From positions 26,001-90,000 of the forward strand of contig NC_090148.1 in assembly GCF_017916325.1 (NCBI RefSeq): a DNA stretch of 64,000 nt, written 5' to 3'. Below are positions 18,771-28,299 of the stretch, in pieces. The DNA comes from Leishmania martiniquensis (lineage: Eukaryota; Euglenozoa; Kinetoplastea; Trypanosomatida; Trypanosomatidae). The translations under genes and the position numbers were made by a program. Every line of letters begins with the position of its first letter. The stretch's first letter is position 1. The notes under the pieces were generated by a model. It searched no databases. It was not told the origin of the DNA and saw only the letters and a list, made by a program, of their open reading frames with translations.

Positions 18771-19590
18771 GGCGTATGTGTATGTATGTTTGTGTGTAAG
18801 TTTGTGTATACGTATAGAGAGAGGAACTAGGAAGCGGGAGCACCGGTGAGAGGATGACTTCAGGTACGGGGTGGGAAGGAAAGGGGTCCGGGGAAGGGGG
18901 GCGGAGATCGAGAGACGGTGGGCCTCACGAGAAATATGAGATTTGGCAGAGACAGAGAGGGCTGCTGCACGTGCGACTGGCGTGTATGTGTGTATGTATG
19001 TGTGCACACCAAAGAGAGTAGAGAAACGGCACCGGTCGGGCCCGCAAACGCACGACAGCGAAAGCGGAGACGCGTGAGTGCACAAGACACCGAGGCACGG
19101 ACGGAGTCATCATGGGTGCACATGCGCATGCGCACGCGGGTGTGGGCGAGACAAGGAGGTGGCGAAGGGGGAGGGATAGAGAGGCGCCGGCATGAATAAA
19201 TGGTAGTGAGAGAAAGTGCCGCTTCGACACCTCACACCTGGCCAGACTGACGCCCATCCCCGTGCACACAGGCAGCGAGCTTGAGGGTGCGTGGAGAGAG
19301 GGACGATAGGGGGATGAAGTGCGCTGCGCCTTCCCAGTAGGCAGAAGCCACAGTGCTCGTATTCCGTTTACCCCGTCAGCGGCTCAGGAGCTGTGTGTGT
19401 GTGTGGAGGGGGGTGGGGCATATCAGAGACTGAAGAGTCGAGAGCCAACGCACGAGCTCAGCTGAGAGACAGAAGACGCGCATTCATACAGGGGGCGTGA
19501 ACACGCTCGCTTTCTGACGCTTCTCCCGTCCCCCTCACCACTCGCGCGTCCCTCCTCTCGTTCGCCTCTCTGCCGACGAGCGTGGCGTTC
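18771..19590. other. spacer between MYST and PKAR genes
   Basis: No gene seen. On the minus strand a long pyrimidine-rich stretch (complement of about 18857-18905) ending in AG lies upstream of PKAR and is a reasonable splice-acceptor region. GT/TATG-type repeats lie at 18775-18815 and 18985-19005. Confidence 0.55.
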
Positions 19591-21453
19591 TCAGTAGTGA
19601 AAGCATGGTGTGTCGTACGCGTAGGCGCCTCGGTCATTCTTCACAAGCCAGAGCCTGTCGAACGTAACGCACGAGTGCGGCGCCTTTGTGGAGTGCTCTA
19701 CTGCTGCCTCGAGGAGCGCGGCCTCGATAACTAGAACGCCCATGTAACGCGCCCCAGATGTCGAGCTGCCACTTGCGCAAGTGCTGCCGCCAGTAGAGGC
19801 CGAGATCAGCGTGCTGGTGTTGTTGGCCTCCACGTGTTTCAGCGTGGTGGAGGCGCTGCTATGCTCGTGATGTGGCCCTCTCTTCAAAGAGATCGGAGAG
19901 GTTGGTGGTGAGGCGCTGTCGTCGCCGCGCGCCGCCGCGGCGTTGGCCGTCATGGGGTGATAGAACGTAAACTCGCTCTTCAGAAGCAGTGTTACCAAGT
20001 CGTCTGGGTGGATCGGTATGTCGAACAGTGCCTGAAGCTCCCCCAATGTGAAGCGCAGCTCCGACTGCATGCCCCCTGACGCACACCGGTGTGACCGAGT
20101 GACTGCGGCTAGCGACCGTAGCAGGGCGCTTCGCCAGTACGACAGCAGCAATAACTGCCCATGAGGTGAAAAGGGTCGGCCGATGGCTCCACCGGACTTC
20201 CCACAGAAGCCGCAGCCACACACATGTTGCCGCTGCCGAGTCATCCAGTACGCCACATCCAACAGGAACGTGGCCACACGCGCCCGCTGAAACATGGGCA
20301 GCGTGACGATGCACGAAAGCGTGTGATCGGGGTGGTGCTTCCGCCTGCTGAAGTAGCCCACCACGACGTCGCCGTTCCAGTCTTCTGCATCAAAGTCGCG
20401 CGCGGCCTGGCGGAACCCTTCGCGCGAAAGCACAAACACAATGTCCTCCACGAGCTGCTCGGCGGACGTGCGAGACGGCAGTGCGGCTGGAATGTACGGG
20501 AGCGAGGCGCGTGGCATCGTCGCCACAACGTACTCGTACAGGTCGACGTCATTGGAGAGAAGCTTGCTCTCGATGAGTTGCTTGCCTAGGAGAGACAGGC
20601 AGCGGCAATAGTGAAGGTCCTTGGCGCCGTCCACAAGAAACACTTTGTACCCCGCGTCCTCGTCGTGGTAGATTAGTCGGCCAGGCGGGGTACGCAGGCG
20701 GCAGTACTCGCCAGCTAAGTGTACGTAGTAGTGCTCCCGCGTGAAGAAGGGTGAGAGGCAGCGATGGCACACATAGACGGAGTGGCAGACGTCGTCTTCG
20801 GGGAGGGCCACGTACCGTAGAGCAGCGTAGGGTGCAGGAAACCACGGCTGAAAGGCGTAGCAGAGGTATACTACCTCGCACACGGCCGTGTCACGCTCCA
20901 TCGCAGCCACCCACTCCTCCGGCGCTTCACGATGCTGTCTAGGCGAAGGGGAGGCGGCGGACACCAATGAAACACCTCCGTCATTGCTCGGTTCTGGGAC
21001 CGTCTCGGGCGATTCATGAGGCAAAGAGGCGTCGGAAGCTACTACAGCGGTGCTGTTGAGGGCAGCCTCCGCACACAGCGGGGTAAGAGCGGAGGCATCA
21101 TACCAGCCGTCGTAGCGGTAGTGGTAGCCGTCACTCGAGACAAAGCTGCCGCCGCTGGCACGCAGCTCGTTGCAGCTGTGCATGGTGCCGCTCCCGATAG
21201 CGCCCAGCGGGACCCCACCCCACGATGCTGCAGCCGCCTTACGTCGATGCCGCGCCAACTCTACACCGAACTCGATGTGGGTGCAGTGGACGTAGTATAA
21301 GCGCCGCGACGGCTCCTCGGCGTGGGGGCGCACCCCCACCACCACACCTGTTACAGCGAGCCCGTCGCTGTGGGCGCCACCGAAACCGTGCGTGGCAACC
21401 GAGAACGTGTAGTCGGCTAAACGGAGAAGACACCGCTGACCAACCTCCATCAT
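19591..21453 (-). CDS. MYST-family histone acetyltransferase, divergent
   Basis: A 620-residue protein. An N-terminal chromo-barrel-like segment (YYVHCTHIEFGVEL, about 53-66) is followed by the MYST core. This has a C2HC zinc finger (C229, C232, a histidine at 241 or 245, C251), the stretch leading to YHDEDAGYKVFLVDG, and the cofactor region SCIVTLPMFQRARVATFLLD (380-399). It then has FSPHGQLLLLSYWRSALL, the counterpart of the family's PLSDLGLLSYRSYW. The active-site cysteine position (C381) is kept. The acetyl-CoA motif Q/R-x-x-G-x-G/A is altered to QRARVA, and the glutamate usually found just before PLSDLG is a glycine. It may have weak or altered activity. A Ser/Ala/Thr-rich insertion precedes the C-terminus. 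Trypanosomatids have several MYST enzymes (HAT1-HAT4); I cannot say which this is. Confidence 0.85.
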   Translation of the reverse strand: MMEVGQRCLLRLADYTFSVATHGFGGAHSDGLAVTGVVVGVRPHAEEPSRRLYYVHCTHIEFGVELARHRRKAAAASWGGVPLGAIGSGTMHSCNELRASGGSFVSSDGYHYRYDGWYDASALTPLCAEAALNSTAVVASDASLPHESPETVPEPSNDGGVSLVSAASPSPRQHREAPEEWVAAMERDTAVCEVVYLCYAFQPWFPAPYAALRYVALPEDDVCHSVYVCHRCLSPFFTREHYYVHLAGEYCRLRTPPGRLIYHDEDAGYKVFLVDGAKDLHYCRCLSLLGKQLIESKLLSNDVDLYEYVVATMPRASLPYIPAALPSRTSAEQLVEDIVFVLSREGFRQAARDFDAEDWNGDVVVGYFSRRKHHPDHTLSCIVTLPMFQRARVATFLLDVAYWMTRQRQHVCGCGFCGKSGGAIGRPFSPHGQLLLLSYWRSALLRSLAAVTRSHRCASGGMQSELRFTLGELQALFDIPIHPDDLVTLLLKSEFTFYHPMTANAAAARGDDSASPPTSPISLKRGPHHEHSSASTTLKHVEANNTSTLISASTGGSTCASGSSTSGARYMGVLVIEAALLEAAVEHSTKAPHSCVTFDRLWLVKNDRGAYAYDTPCFHY

Positions 21454-21467
21454 GGCTGCCTCTCCCT

Positions 21468-21531
21468 CTCATGGGGCGAAGGGGGGAGGAGGAGAGGGGG
21501 GAGGAGGAGAGGGGGGAGGAGGAGAGGGGGG
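21468..21531 (-). promoter_or_regulatory. polypyrimidine tract and splice acceptor, MYST gene
   Basis: On the minus strand a pure C/T tract of over 50 bases ends shortly before the first AG at 21469-21468. Use of that AG would remove an out-of-frame upstream ATG (complement of 21470-21472) and leave a leader of about 14 bases before the ATG at 21453. The arrangement is that of a kinetoplastid trans-splice site; the exact AG is a prediction. Confidence 0.5.
21481..21531 (+). repeat. 15-bp G-rich tandem repeat, three copies
   Basis: Three perfect copies of a 15-base unit (six G, then AGGAGGAGA) plus a final run of six G. The four G-runs make the plus strand a candidate G-quadruplex, and the complementary minus strand is the polypyrimidine tract of the MYST gene. 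Confidence 0.9.
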
Positions 21532-21897
21532 CAATAGGCGAAGAACCGGCGGGAGATGAAATGATTGGGCAAGCGCTTTGTGTGTGTGTGTGTCCCCCAG
21601 ACGCGCTGCATCTTTGCGCGCACACCCATATGCGCGTCCGCCGCCATTGTGCTGAGGAACCACCGGTATGGGCGCCTGCTTGCACACTCGGCACTTCACA
21701 TCCGCAACGCACGAGCGTGCGAGAAGGGCAGGTGCAGTACCCCATGGTGCCCTTCATACATAAGCGTCCGCCTTCCCAGTTGTGATGGGGTGCAGTGGAC
21801 GATAGAGACGCTGGTCGGTGGGGATCGTTAGCCCATCTGTCAGAGCAGCTTCGTGCCATTACAACTCATGAAGTCTATGTCGTGATGCTTGGATCTA

Positions 21898-23214
21898 TCA
21901 ACGCTGACTACCTACCCCGACGCAGCCCCCTGGAGCGCGCTCCTGCCACTGCTTGCTCGTGAGGGGGTGGGGGGAGCAGGAGGATGGGGAGGTCGACCCG
22001 AGGTGGAGTCGCCACTGCTCCACCTCCTGCAAAGCGCACGAAGAGCTTCGCGCAGGTCGCCTCTCCAGAGAGGCGTCACTGAGGATGGCACTGCACCGCT
22101 CAAAGAGTACGCGCGCGAGCTTCTTGTGGCCGAGCTCCACCGCCAGAACGCCCTTGAACACCAGTGTGCGGGCATACAGTGGGTCTGTGGGGCCGAGGTA
22201 CTTCCGTCTTGTGTCTGCCACCGTGTCCAACAGCTTCAGTGCCTCGATAGAGCGCCCCTCCAGTAGCCGGTACACCTGCGCCACATGCTCCATCGTCAAA
22301 GCCAACTTGAGCTCCTCAGTACCGTCACCGCTCTCTCCCACGCCTTCTCCACGGCTAAGGGTGTGTTGAGCAGCGCATGTCTCGCTGCGCTGCCGAAGCG
22401 AGTGAAGATGCGCGCGAATCGCCATGGAGCGCTGCCACGCTTGCAGGGCGGCGATGTAGTCTGCAGCCTCGTAGTGACAAACACCAACGGTGTGCAGGAC
22501 GTCGGCGAGAAGCCTACGAGGCGGCCCAAGCGTGTGCGCCAGCCGGTCCTGCGCGGCCAGCAGCAACGCCATCACGCTAGCAAGCACTGGCTCCAGCGTA
22601 GCTGAAGGAGCTGCGGTAGCAGATGAGGATAACGACAAGTTCGTCAGGCGTGCATCAGCGCCGCACACGTCGACCAGCGGCGCCACCAACGGTGATCTGT
22701 CTCCAAAACACGTCAGCGAGGATGGGGCGCTCTGAAGCTGTTCAAGGCGAAGCACAGCACGATTGTACGCCACACCAGCCAGTCCCTCGTCCAGCTCACT
22801 ACAGCATGAGCGCGTCGCTTCTTCAAATGTACTGGCAGATGCTCTTTTCGCGTGCGCATCTGTCAGGTGCTCCCTCCAATACCCGTCGCATGTCACAAGC
22901 AACCTTTCCGCCTCGGTGAAGTCCTGCACCGCCATGTAAATGCTTGATAGGAGAATAAGAATGTTGCCAAAGAGTCGGTGGCGCTGACGTCGTTGAGCTT
23001 GCGAGCCCTCAACGCTCACAGAGGCAGTGTCGGCGGGCTCTTCGTGACTGATGTCTCCGCCGTGACGGTGGCTGCTGCTTTTAATGCGGCTGTCCGTGCA
23101 TGGCGATAGTGAAAGCAGTGCCTCTTCCGCCGCGTCGCGCGCATGGTGAAGATCGCCGAGGCGGTAGAGCCTTGTGGCGTCGGCGTAGAGGGCTGTCGCT
23201 TGGGAAAGGCTCAT
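21898..23214 (-). CDS. TPR-like helical repeat protein, 438 aa
   Basis: No named family is recognised, but the protein is made of helical pairs with TPR character. Examples are LYADATRLYRLGDLHHARDA near the N-terminus, LILLSSIYMAVQDFTEAERL at about 90, VGVCHYEAADYIAALQAWQR at about 240 and LVFKGVLAVELGHKKLARVL at about 370. Each has the small-large residue spacing of tetratricopeptide units. A region near 290-320 (RSIEALKLLDTVADTRRKYLG at its end) recalls kinesin-light-chain-type repeats, where 'R..LG..HP/DP.YA' recurs: here RKYLGPTDPLYART. It would act as a protein-interaction scaffold. The start at MSLSQATALY is the first ATG of the frame. The C-terminus is Ser/Gly-rich. Confidence 0.78.
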   Translation of the reverse strand: MSLSQATALYADATRLYRLGDLHHARDAAEEALLSLSPCTDSRIKSSSHRHGGDISHEEPADTASVSVEGSQAQRRQRHRLFGNILILLSSIYMAVQDFTEAERLLVTCDGYWREHLTDAHAKRASASTFEEATRSCCSELDEGLAGVAYNRAVLRLEQLQSAPSSLTCFGDRSPLVAPLVDVCGADARLTNLSLSSSATAAPSATLEPVLASVMALLLAAQDRLAHTLGPPRRLLADVLHTVGVCHYEAADYIAALQAWQRSMAIRAHLHSLRQRSETCAAQHTLSRGEGVGESGDGTEELKLALTMEHVAQVYRLLEGRSIEALKLLDTVADTRRKYLGPTDPLYARTLVFKGVLAVELGHKKLARVLFERCSAILSDASLERRPARSSSCALQEVEQWRLHLGSTSPSSCSPHPLTSKQWQERAPGGCVGVGSQR

Positions 23215-26200
23215 TGTGTCCCCCTCAAAGCAATCCTGCAAGATCGACCCTCCAGCTATCTGCGTTGCCAGGAGTGCGCCGTGCAGCGCTGGCAAAGAAG
23301 GGGGAGAGAAGTGCGGTGCAGAAGATAAGGATGGTGGAGCGAAAGAGCGGGAGACAAAGGTCTCTTGCCTTTTCCTCTGTGCATCGAGACGCAATCTGCC
23401 GCTGCTGGCACCACCACCACCCCCAAGAACGGACACGGTGAGGTGGACGCAAAGCGGGGGCCCCTACTGTGATGCGATAGAGAGGGGGGCTGAGAATGGC
23501 TATGGGGCTCCTCTGTTCGTGCAAAGACAGCGTAGTGGAGAGTAGGGAGCCGCCTCGCCCACTCCACCCCACTCTCTGAAGGTGCTGTTGCGTTGACCAC
23601 AGGCGCAGGGCTCCTTCGAAGGAAGAGAGGGCAGGGGGAGCGCTCGCGTCGCTTTTTTGATGTTCGTCACACGCACACACGTTAGGCTCTGATGATAAAA
23701 AGATGTACTCAAAGGTAAACAAATCGGAAACGACAAAGAGGCGTATGAGGCGTGCGGAGAGGACGAGAGAGAGTGAGAGACATACGGACAGAGAGGTAGG
23801 GGGAGGGAGGCGGGGGGCAGTGGTGATGGTACAGGGCAGCCTATGCAGAAAGATCAGTGCGCACTTGTCAAGGCGTGCGAGCCCCACTCACAACATCAGT
23901 GCACAGCTGTCTGCACTTGTGCCTCCCGAGGCGCTGTCTCCTCTCTCCCCCTCTCCACTCCCTCCTCTACCCTTTCGAGGCGTTCGGTGAGGTGAGAGTG
24001 GCAGTTACAGTTAGCCAACGCAGCACGTCGCCAGCGCGCCACGAATTCACAGCTGAGGGTAAAAGGGCGAGAGAGACGGGGAGGAGAGAGAGACTATGAC
24101 AACAATATTTGGCATGCTTAGACAGAGGCACTGTTGTGCGCACATATAGATAGATAGGCGTCTGTCTGTGTGTATATGTGTGTGTGTGTCTGTGTGTGTG
24201 TCCACGAAGAGGGACAGAGACCGAGACAGAGAGAGAGAGCAAAAAAAGGGGGTTAGGGGCGAGGGAGGCTGTACAACAGAGAAGGTGACGGTCGGGGCGG
24301 AGCAAAAGGAAGACGGGCAATACGAAAGACTTGGGGAGGATGAGAGGGGAGGGAGTTGGCGTGTGTATGCACGTATTCGTGCATGATGCAGGTACGCCTG
24401 CAAAGGCACACGCGCAAGGACGCGTGAGCGCACGATTGTGTAAGAGGAAAGGTAAAGAGAGAAAGAGGAGACAACGTAGCCGTGCACGCAGACAGGCGCG
24501 CGCGTGAATAGGGAGTAGCGAGGAGGAAGGGAGGGAGAGACAAGCGGAGGAGGCGAAGGGTGAACGGGAGAAGACGGCAAAGAGTCTTGCGAAGAGGAGG
24601 AAGTGGAAGTGGCTCCACACAACTTCTTTGGCGTGAGCCGCCCCCACCCCCTATCGCTTCGCCCACTCCTCCTCCAATCTCTTTTTAATAGATCGGCAGC
24701 AACCTCAAACGCATTGGGCACGCACGTGTCTGTGCGTAACACACGTGCGCATAAGAGAGCGAGAGACATGAGGCAGCCTTGCGTTAGGCTACAAACCGCA
24801 GCCCCGAGACCGCGAGAACGGAGTGAGAGACACGGCGACACGGGTGCACGCACACCTTCGCCCGCTCTCGAGCGCACGCGCGTGCGTGGTGATTGAGAGA
24901 TAAGAGGGGCCACATCGGCGAAGGAGAGGGGGGTCGTGGCAGAGACGGCCCTCCGTCATATGGAAGAAGAAAGGAGAGGAGAGAGCAGAGGGGGAATGAA
25001 GAAAAAAAACTTTTGACGCAGCCCACGCAGGGCCGAACGATCAGACAGCTGAGACCGAAGAGAGTGAGAGAGAGAGAGTCGGTGCCTGTGTGGCGTGCGT
25101 GTGTGTGCATATATGCAGATGCGCATCCCACCACACACACACACACGCACGACACAGGAGCGTCGTATCCCTGGGCATCCACAAATAGCGAGCAGGGGCA
25201 TGTGCGTCCTCCCTCACTCTTTTTGTTTATTAACCTTGCGCCCCACCCCCACCCGCTTATTGGCTGCCTCTCTGCGTGCCCCTCCCTCCTCCTCCTACCC
25301 CTAACAGCAGAGCGTGAAAGCCCTCTTGGTCCCACCGCCTCCCCCCTTCCCTTCCCCTACAGAGCGGTGCGTGTACTGCCGTCCGGTGCGGTACTCCTCA
25401 TGTGCGCAACTGACTTGGGAGGGGAGGGGAGGAGGGGCAAAGAGTTGAGGAAGAGAGGTGAGTGCGCGAGAGCGGGAGAAGGCGTCGCTCCACAGAGACA
25501 GACATGCGAGAGTGCACGCACTCGTACCGAGAAGAGGGGCACGCACAAAACGGCATCAAAAAAAAAGAGGTCGATCCCATTTCTTATGGGGTAATGAAGA
25601 GGAAAGAAGGCAGACGGTGGAGAAGGCGTCTGCCTGCGTGTCGGTGTGTACCCAATCCGGGAGCGGCTTAGGAGAGACCGAATGCGGTGGGCAGACACGG
25701 CGGATGCCTCCACAGGGAAAAGAATGAGTGACAAGGGGGGTAAATAAATATCGAAGAGGCGACTGGCGCCCACACCGGCGGCGGCAGCACAAAGGCATGT
25801 GAGAACGGGAAGAAAAGTTGGCAAGACAGAGAAGCAGACAGACGCACACCGGCAGAGAGAAGAGTGCGTTGATGAGGGGGAGGGGAGGGCGTGACATCGG
25901 TAGGGATGCCATCTGTCCTACACAAAATATTTTTTAAAAGGCAGAGGGAAACGAAATGCTAATCGGGCATACCACTGAGTGAAAGTGTGCTGCGGCGACA
26001 ACAATGTCGGGGGCACGCGCATGCACATGCACGCATGACGGAGATGAGCTGCGCGTATATGCCCGCAAGAGGTGAGTGCAGAAAAACAATTAGGGGATGT
26101 GGGCGCCCCCTCACACATACTCGCGCAGACGCACACACACACACACGCGCACGCATATTATATATATATATACATGCAAGAGAAAACTGGGGAAGGGGTG

Positions 26201-26330
26201 AAGCGGGCAGGGAGGAGGTGGCGCATCACGCAGCTCTCCAAGGGGGGAGGGGCGAGGAGGCCACAGGGCACTCGGGCACCAGGACGGCAGGCAAGCACGT
26301 GGGCAGTGGCAACACACTCTTTGTCGCTGC
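23215..26330. other. long gene-free spacer, 3.1 kb
   Basis: No credible gene on either strand, although several frames of 150-290 codons are open. They consist of Ser/Leu/Pro/Cys/His-rich low-complexity sequence created by GA/CT tracts and CA/GT runs. TA and CA microsatellites lie at 26130-26172. It probably contains the 3' untranslated region of the gene ending at 26331 and a long 5' flank of the TPR-like gene; a fast-evolving short gene cannot be excluded. Confidence 0.5.
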
Positions 26331-27176
26331 TCATCTATCTGATTCCTCTCCGCTTGTCGTCATCACGGCCTCGTGCTTGGCCCCTCCCCTCCCCTCCACC
26401 TCTGTCGCATGTGGCCTTCGCAACAGATGTTGCTCGGGAAGGTGGCTCATCTTGGCCAGCGCCTCGATGTACTCGCTGTGCGGCACGACCCACACAGCGA
26501 ACCCGCCCTCAGCCGAGAAGTTCGTGCAGGACCCGGGTAGCTGCTTCATGGACACCTTTGCAGCTATTTGCTGATACCCAGCCAAGCCCTCTAGAGTAGA
26601 GGTCTCGTAGTAGTGCACAACGTCAAGTCCAGGGCCCTCTTGGTGCTGCTGCCCCGACGCCCCATCAGGCCTCTTCAGCATGTCCTCCACGTTCGAGTAG
26701 GTGCCATACGGTGATGAGCTACTGATCTTGCTCGGCCCGCCGGCTGCGGCGGCGTTGCGGCGAGCCTGCCTGCGCAGGCTTGCGAAGTCGATGTTACCGT
26801 AGCTGAGCTCTTTCTTTTCCGGCGCCACAGCGCGCTCCCGCAGCTCGACGCAGCTTGCCTGCCACGGGCACTCGTGCAGGAACTCGTTGTTGAGGATGCG
26901 CTCACTCCCAGCGTAGCCAAGCGGCGTAGGCGGTACGCTCTGCGCCACTCTCGAGCGCGCGACAGCCTCGTAAAAACGTCTGAACTCCCTCACCTGCGCC
27001 TCGTTAGGGGTGAGGGCAGACTTCATCGGCGATGGAAGCGGTGCGGGCTTCGTGCGAGGACGCGCCGTGTAGTAGACGCCGCTGCTGTTGTGGCGCTTGC
27101 AGGCGTAGCCCTCGCGCATCGCGTACGCCACAGCTTCGCCGACTTCAGAGCGCCGCGCCAGTGTTAGCTGTAGCAT
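26331..27176 (-). CDS. conserved hypothetical protein, 281 aa
   Basis: The function is not recognised. The product starts MLQLTLARRSEVGEAVAYAM, is basic near the N-terminus (possibly a mitochondrial presequence) and has Tyr-rich phrases such as YGTYSNVEDML and VVHYYETSTL. A folded-looking segment FAVWVVPHSEYIEAL lies near residue 235. Segments of Arg/Ala-rich sequence (LRRQARRNAAAAGG) could be linkers. There is no membrane segment, nucleotide-binding motif or zinc cluster. Codon use and composition resemble the neighbouring real genes and not the spacer. The start is the first ATG of the frame. It lies downstream, in transcription order, of the lipase-like array. Confidence 0.7.
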   Translation of the reverse strand: MLQLTLARRSEVGEAVAYAMREGYACKRHNSSGVYYTARPRTKPAPLPSPMKSALTPNEAQVREFRRFYEAVARSRVAQSVPPTPLGYAGSERILNNEFLHECPWQASCVELRERAVAPEKKELSYGNIDFASLRRQARRNAAAAGGPSKISSSSPYGTYSNVEDMLKRPDGASGQQHQEGPGLDVVHYYETSTLEGLAGYQQIAAKVSMKQLPGSCTNFSAEGGFAVWVVPHSEYIEALAKMSHLPEQHLLRRPHATEVEGRGGAKHEAVMTTSGEESDR

Positions 27177-27637
27177 TGCTGTGTGCGGCAGTTCGAGAGC
27201 AGGTTTCTGTGTGAGAGGAGTTGCGTGAAGGTTTGACTGCGGGAGCGAACAAGTGCGTTCAGGTGCGGGTAAGCGTACAGTTAGGCTGTGCACCGGTGTT
27301 CACACGCACGCACACCGGCGTTTAGCATTCGAGTGTATGGAGGGGGGAGGAGGAGGAAGGGGGGGCATACAGGCGCAGTAGCAGCGGCAGCAGCAGCACG
27401 GTCCTCTAGAGCAGCGCCGCGTCACCATCGTCCATTCCACCCATGCGCGAGCTGAATCGCACGCTCGAGAAGAGAACAGCACAGCACGGGGGCGGCGGTT
27501 CATACGTACACGAGCGCAGGCCCACATGGCAAGCGCGCACACGCCTGCACGCACAGAGAGAGAGAGTGACCAATGACATGGGGAGGAAGGGTTGGGGTGC
27601 CCTCTCTCACTCGCTCTCTTCTCATGGCCGCAGTGAG

Positions 27638-27678
27638 TATATATATATATATATATGTCTTATATACATATATATATG
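27638..27678. repeat. AT microsatellite / imperfect palindrome
   Basis: A run of TA dinucleotides (27638-27656), a short GTCT-type interruption and a second TA-rich arm ending at about 27678. It can fold back on itself. No function is claimed. Confidence 0.7.
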
Positions 27679-28031
27679 CTCCCACCCTCGTCGTTGATCG
27701 CGCTCACTGACAGCCCTGACATCCTGTTGCCGGACGCACACAGACACACACGTACGTGCACACGCGAGCAACTCTCACCGCACACGCATTGCAGTCGATG
27801 GCGAAGCGATGGCCCTTTCAGCAGGAGAGTAAGAAGAGGGTCGGAGCGTAAGAGGACAGAGATGAAGCAGTGAAGCGTCCATGCCCCTCAATACGCACAC
27901 ATATGTCGACTGCAAACGGATAGAGGGGAGGAGGGAGGGGGGCAGGAGGCGCATGCGCACGTTGGCTCCACCCCCAAGCAGCTTCATTTTTTCAAACACC
28001 CCCGCATCCGGCGTGCCCTCAAATGGCCTGA

Positions 28032-28299
28032 CCATCGCTCCTGATGACCCGCGCGCCAGGCCTCATGGCTTCCGCCCCCCCCCGAGGGGGACGCTGAGCG
28101 CGGCCGGCCTGGATGAAGGCATCCCGCGCACACCTGCCCGCACGGCGCCGATCACGCGGCGCACGCCTGAAAGGGATGCGGGGGAAAGCACATGAGCGGC
28201 GGGTGAGGCGCATGGCGCGATTCAGCGGCGGGAAGCCTCTTCCTCGGCAGCGCCGATCCCGCCGCGGTGCGAACAGAGGAAGACGGGCTGCGGTTGCAG
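28032..28299 (+). repeat. dispersed repeat, copy A (possible SIDER relic)
   Basis: This segment is the reverse complement, with scattered substitutions, of the segment at 57973-58130. Shared blocks include GAGGCCTGG-GCGCGGGTCAT on one strand and CTGCAACCGCAG at the far end. Copy A has about 110 extra bases between two near-identical GCCGATC-CGC boundaries, so either copy A gained or copy B lost that part. Sharing between two distant spacers suggests a mobile element, and Leishmania-type degenerate retroposons are the obvious candidate. Confidence 0.6.

Larger units (their letters stand above)
21454..21897. other. short spacer with G-rich repeats
   Basis: This 444-base gap holds the C/T tract (on the minus strand) that precedes the MYST start, a GT run at 21580-21595, and otherwise nothing gene-like. 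Confidence 0.6.

Noticed and set aside
21481..21531. Regular short repeats as a possible CRISPR array
   Set aside because: The repeats are contiguous without spacers, are simple G-rich sequence, and the genome is eukaryotic.
24047..24913. 288-codon minus-strand open frame
   Set aside because: Runs of Ser/Leu/Pro and Thr-His repeats arising from microsatellites; no folded segment.
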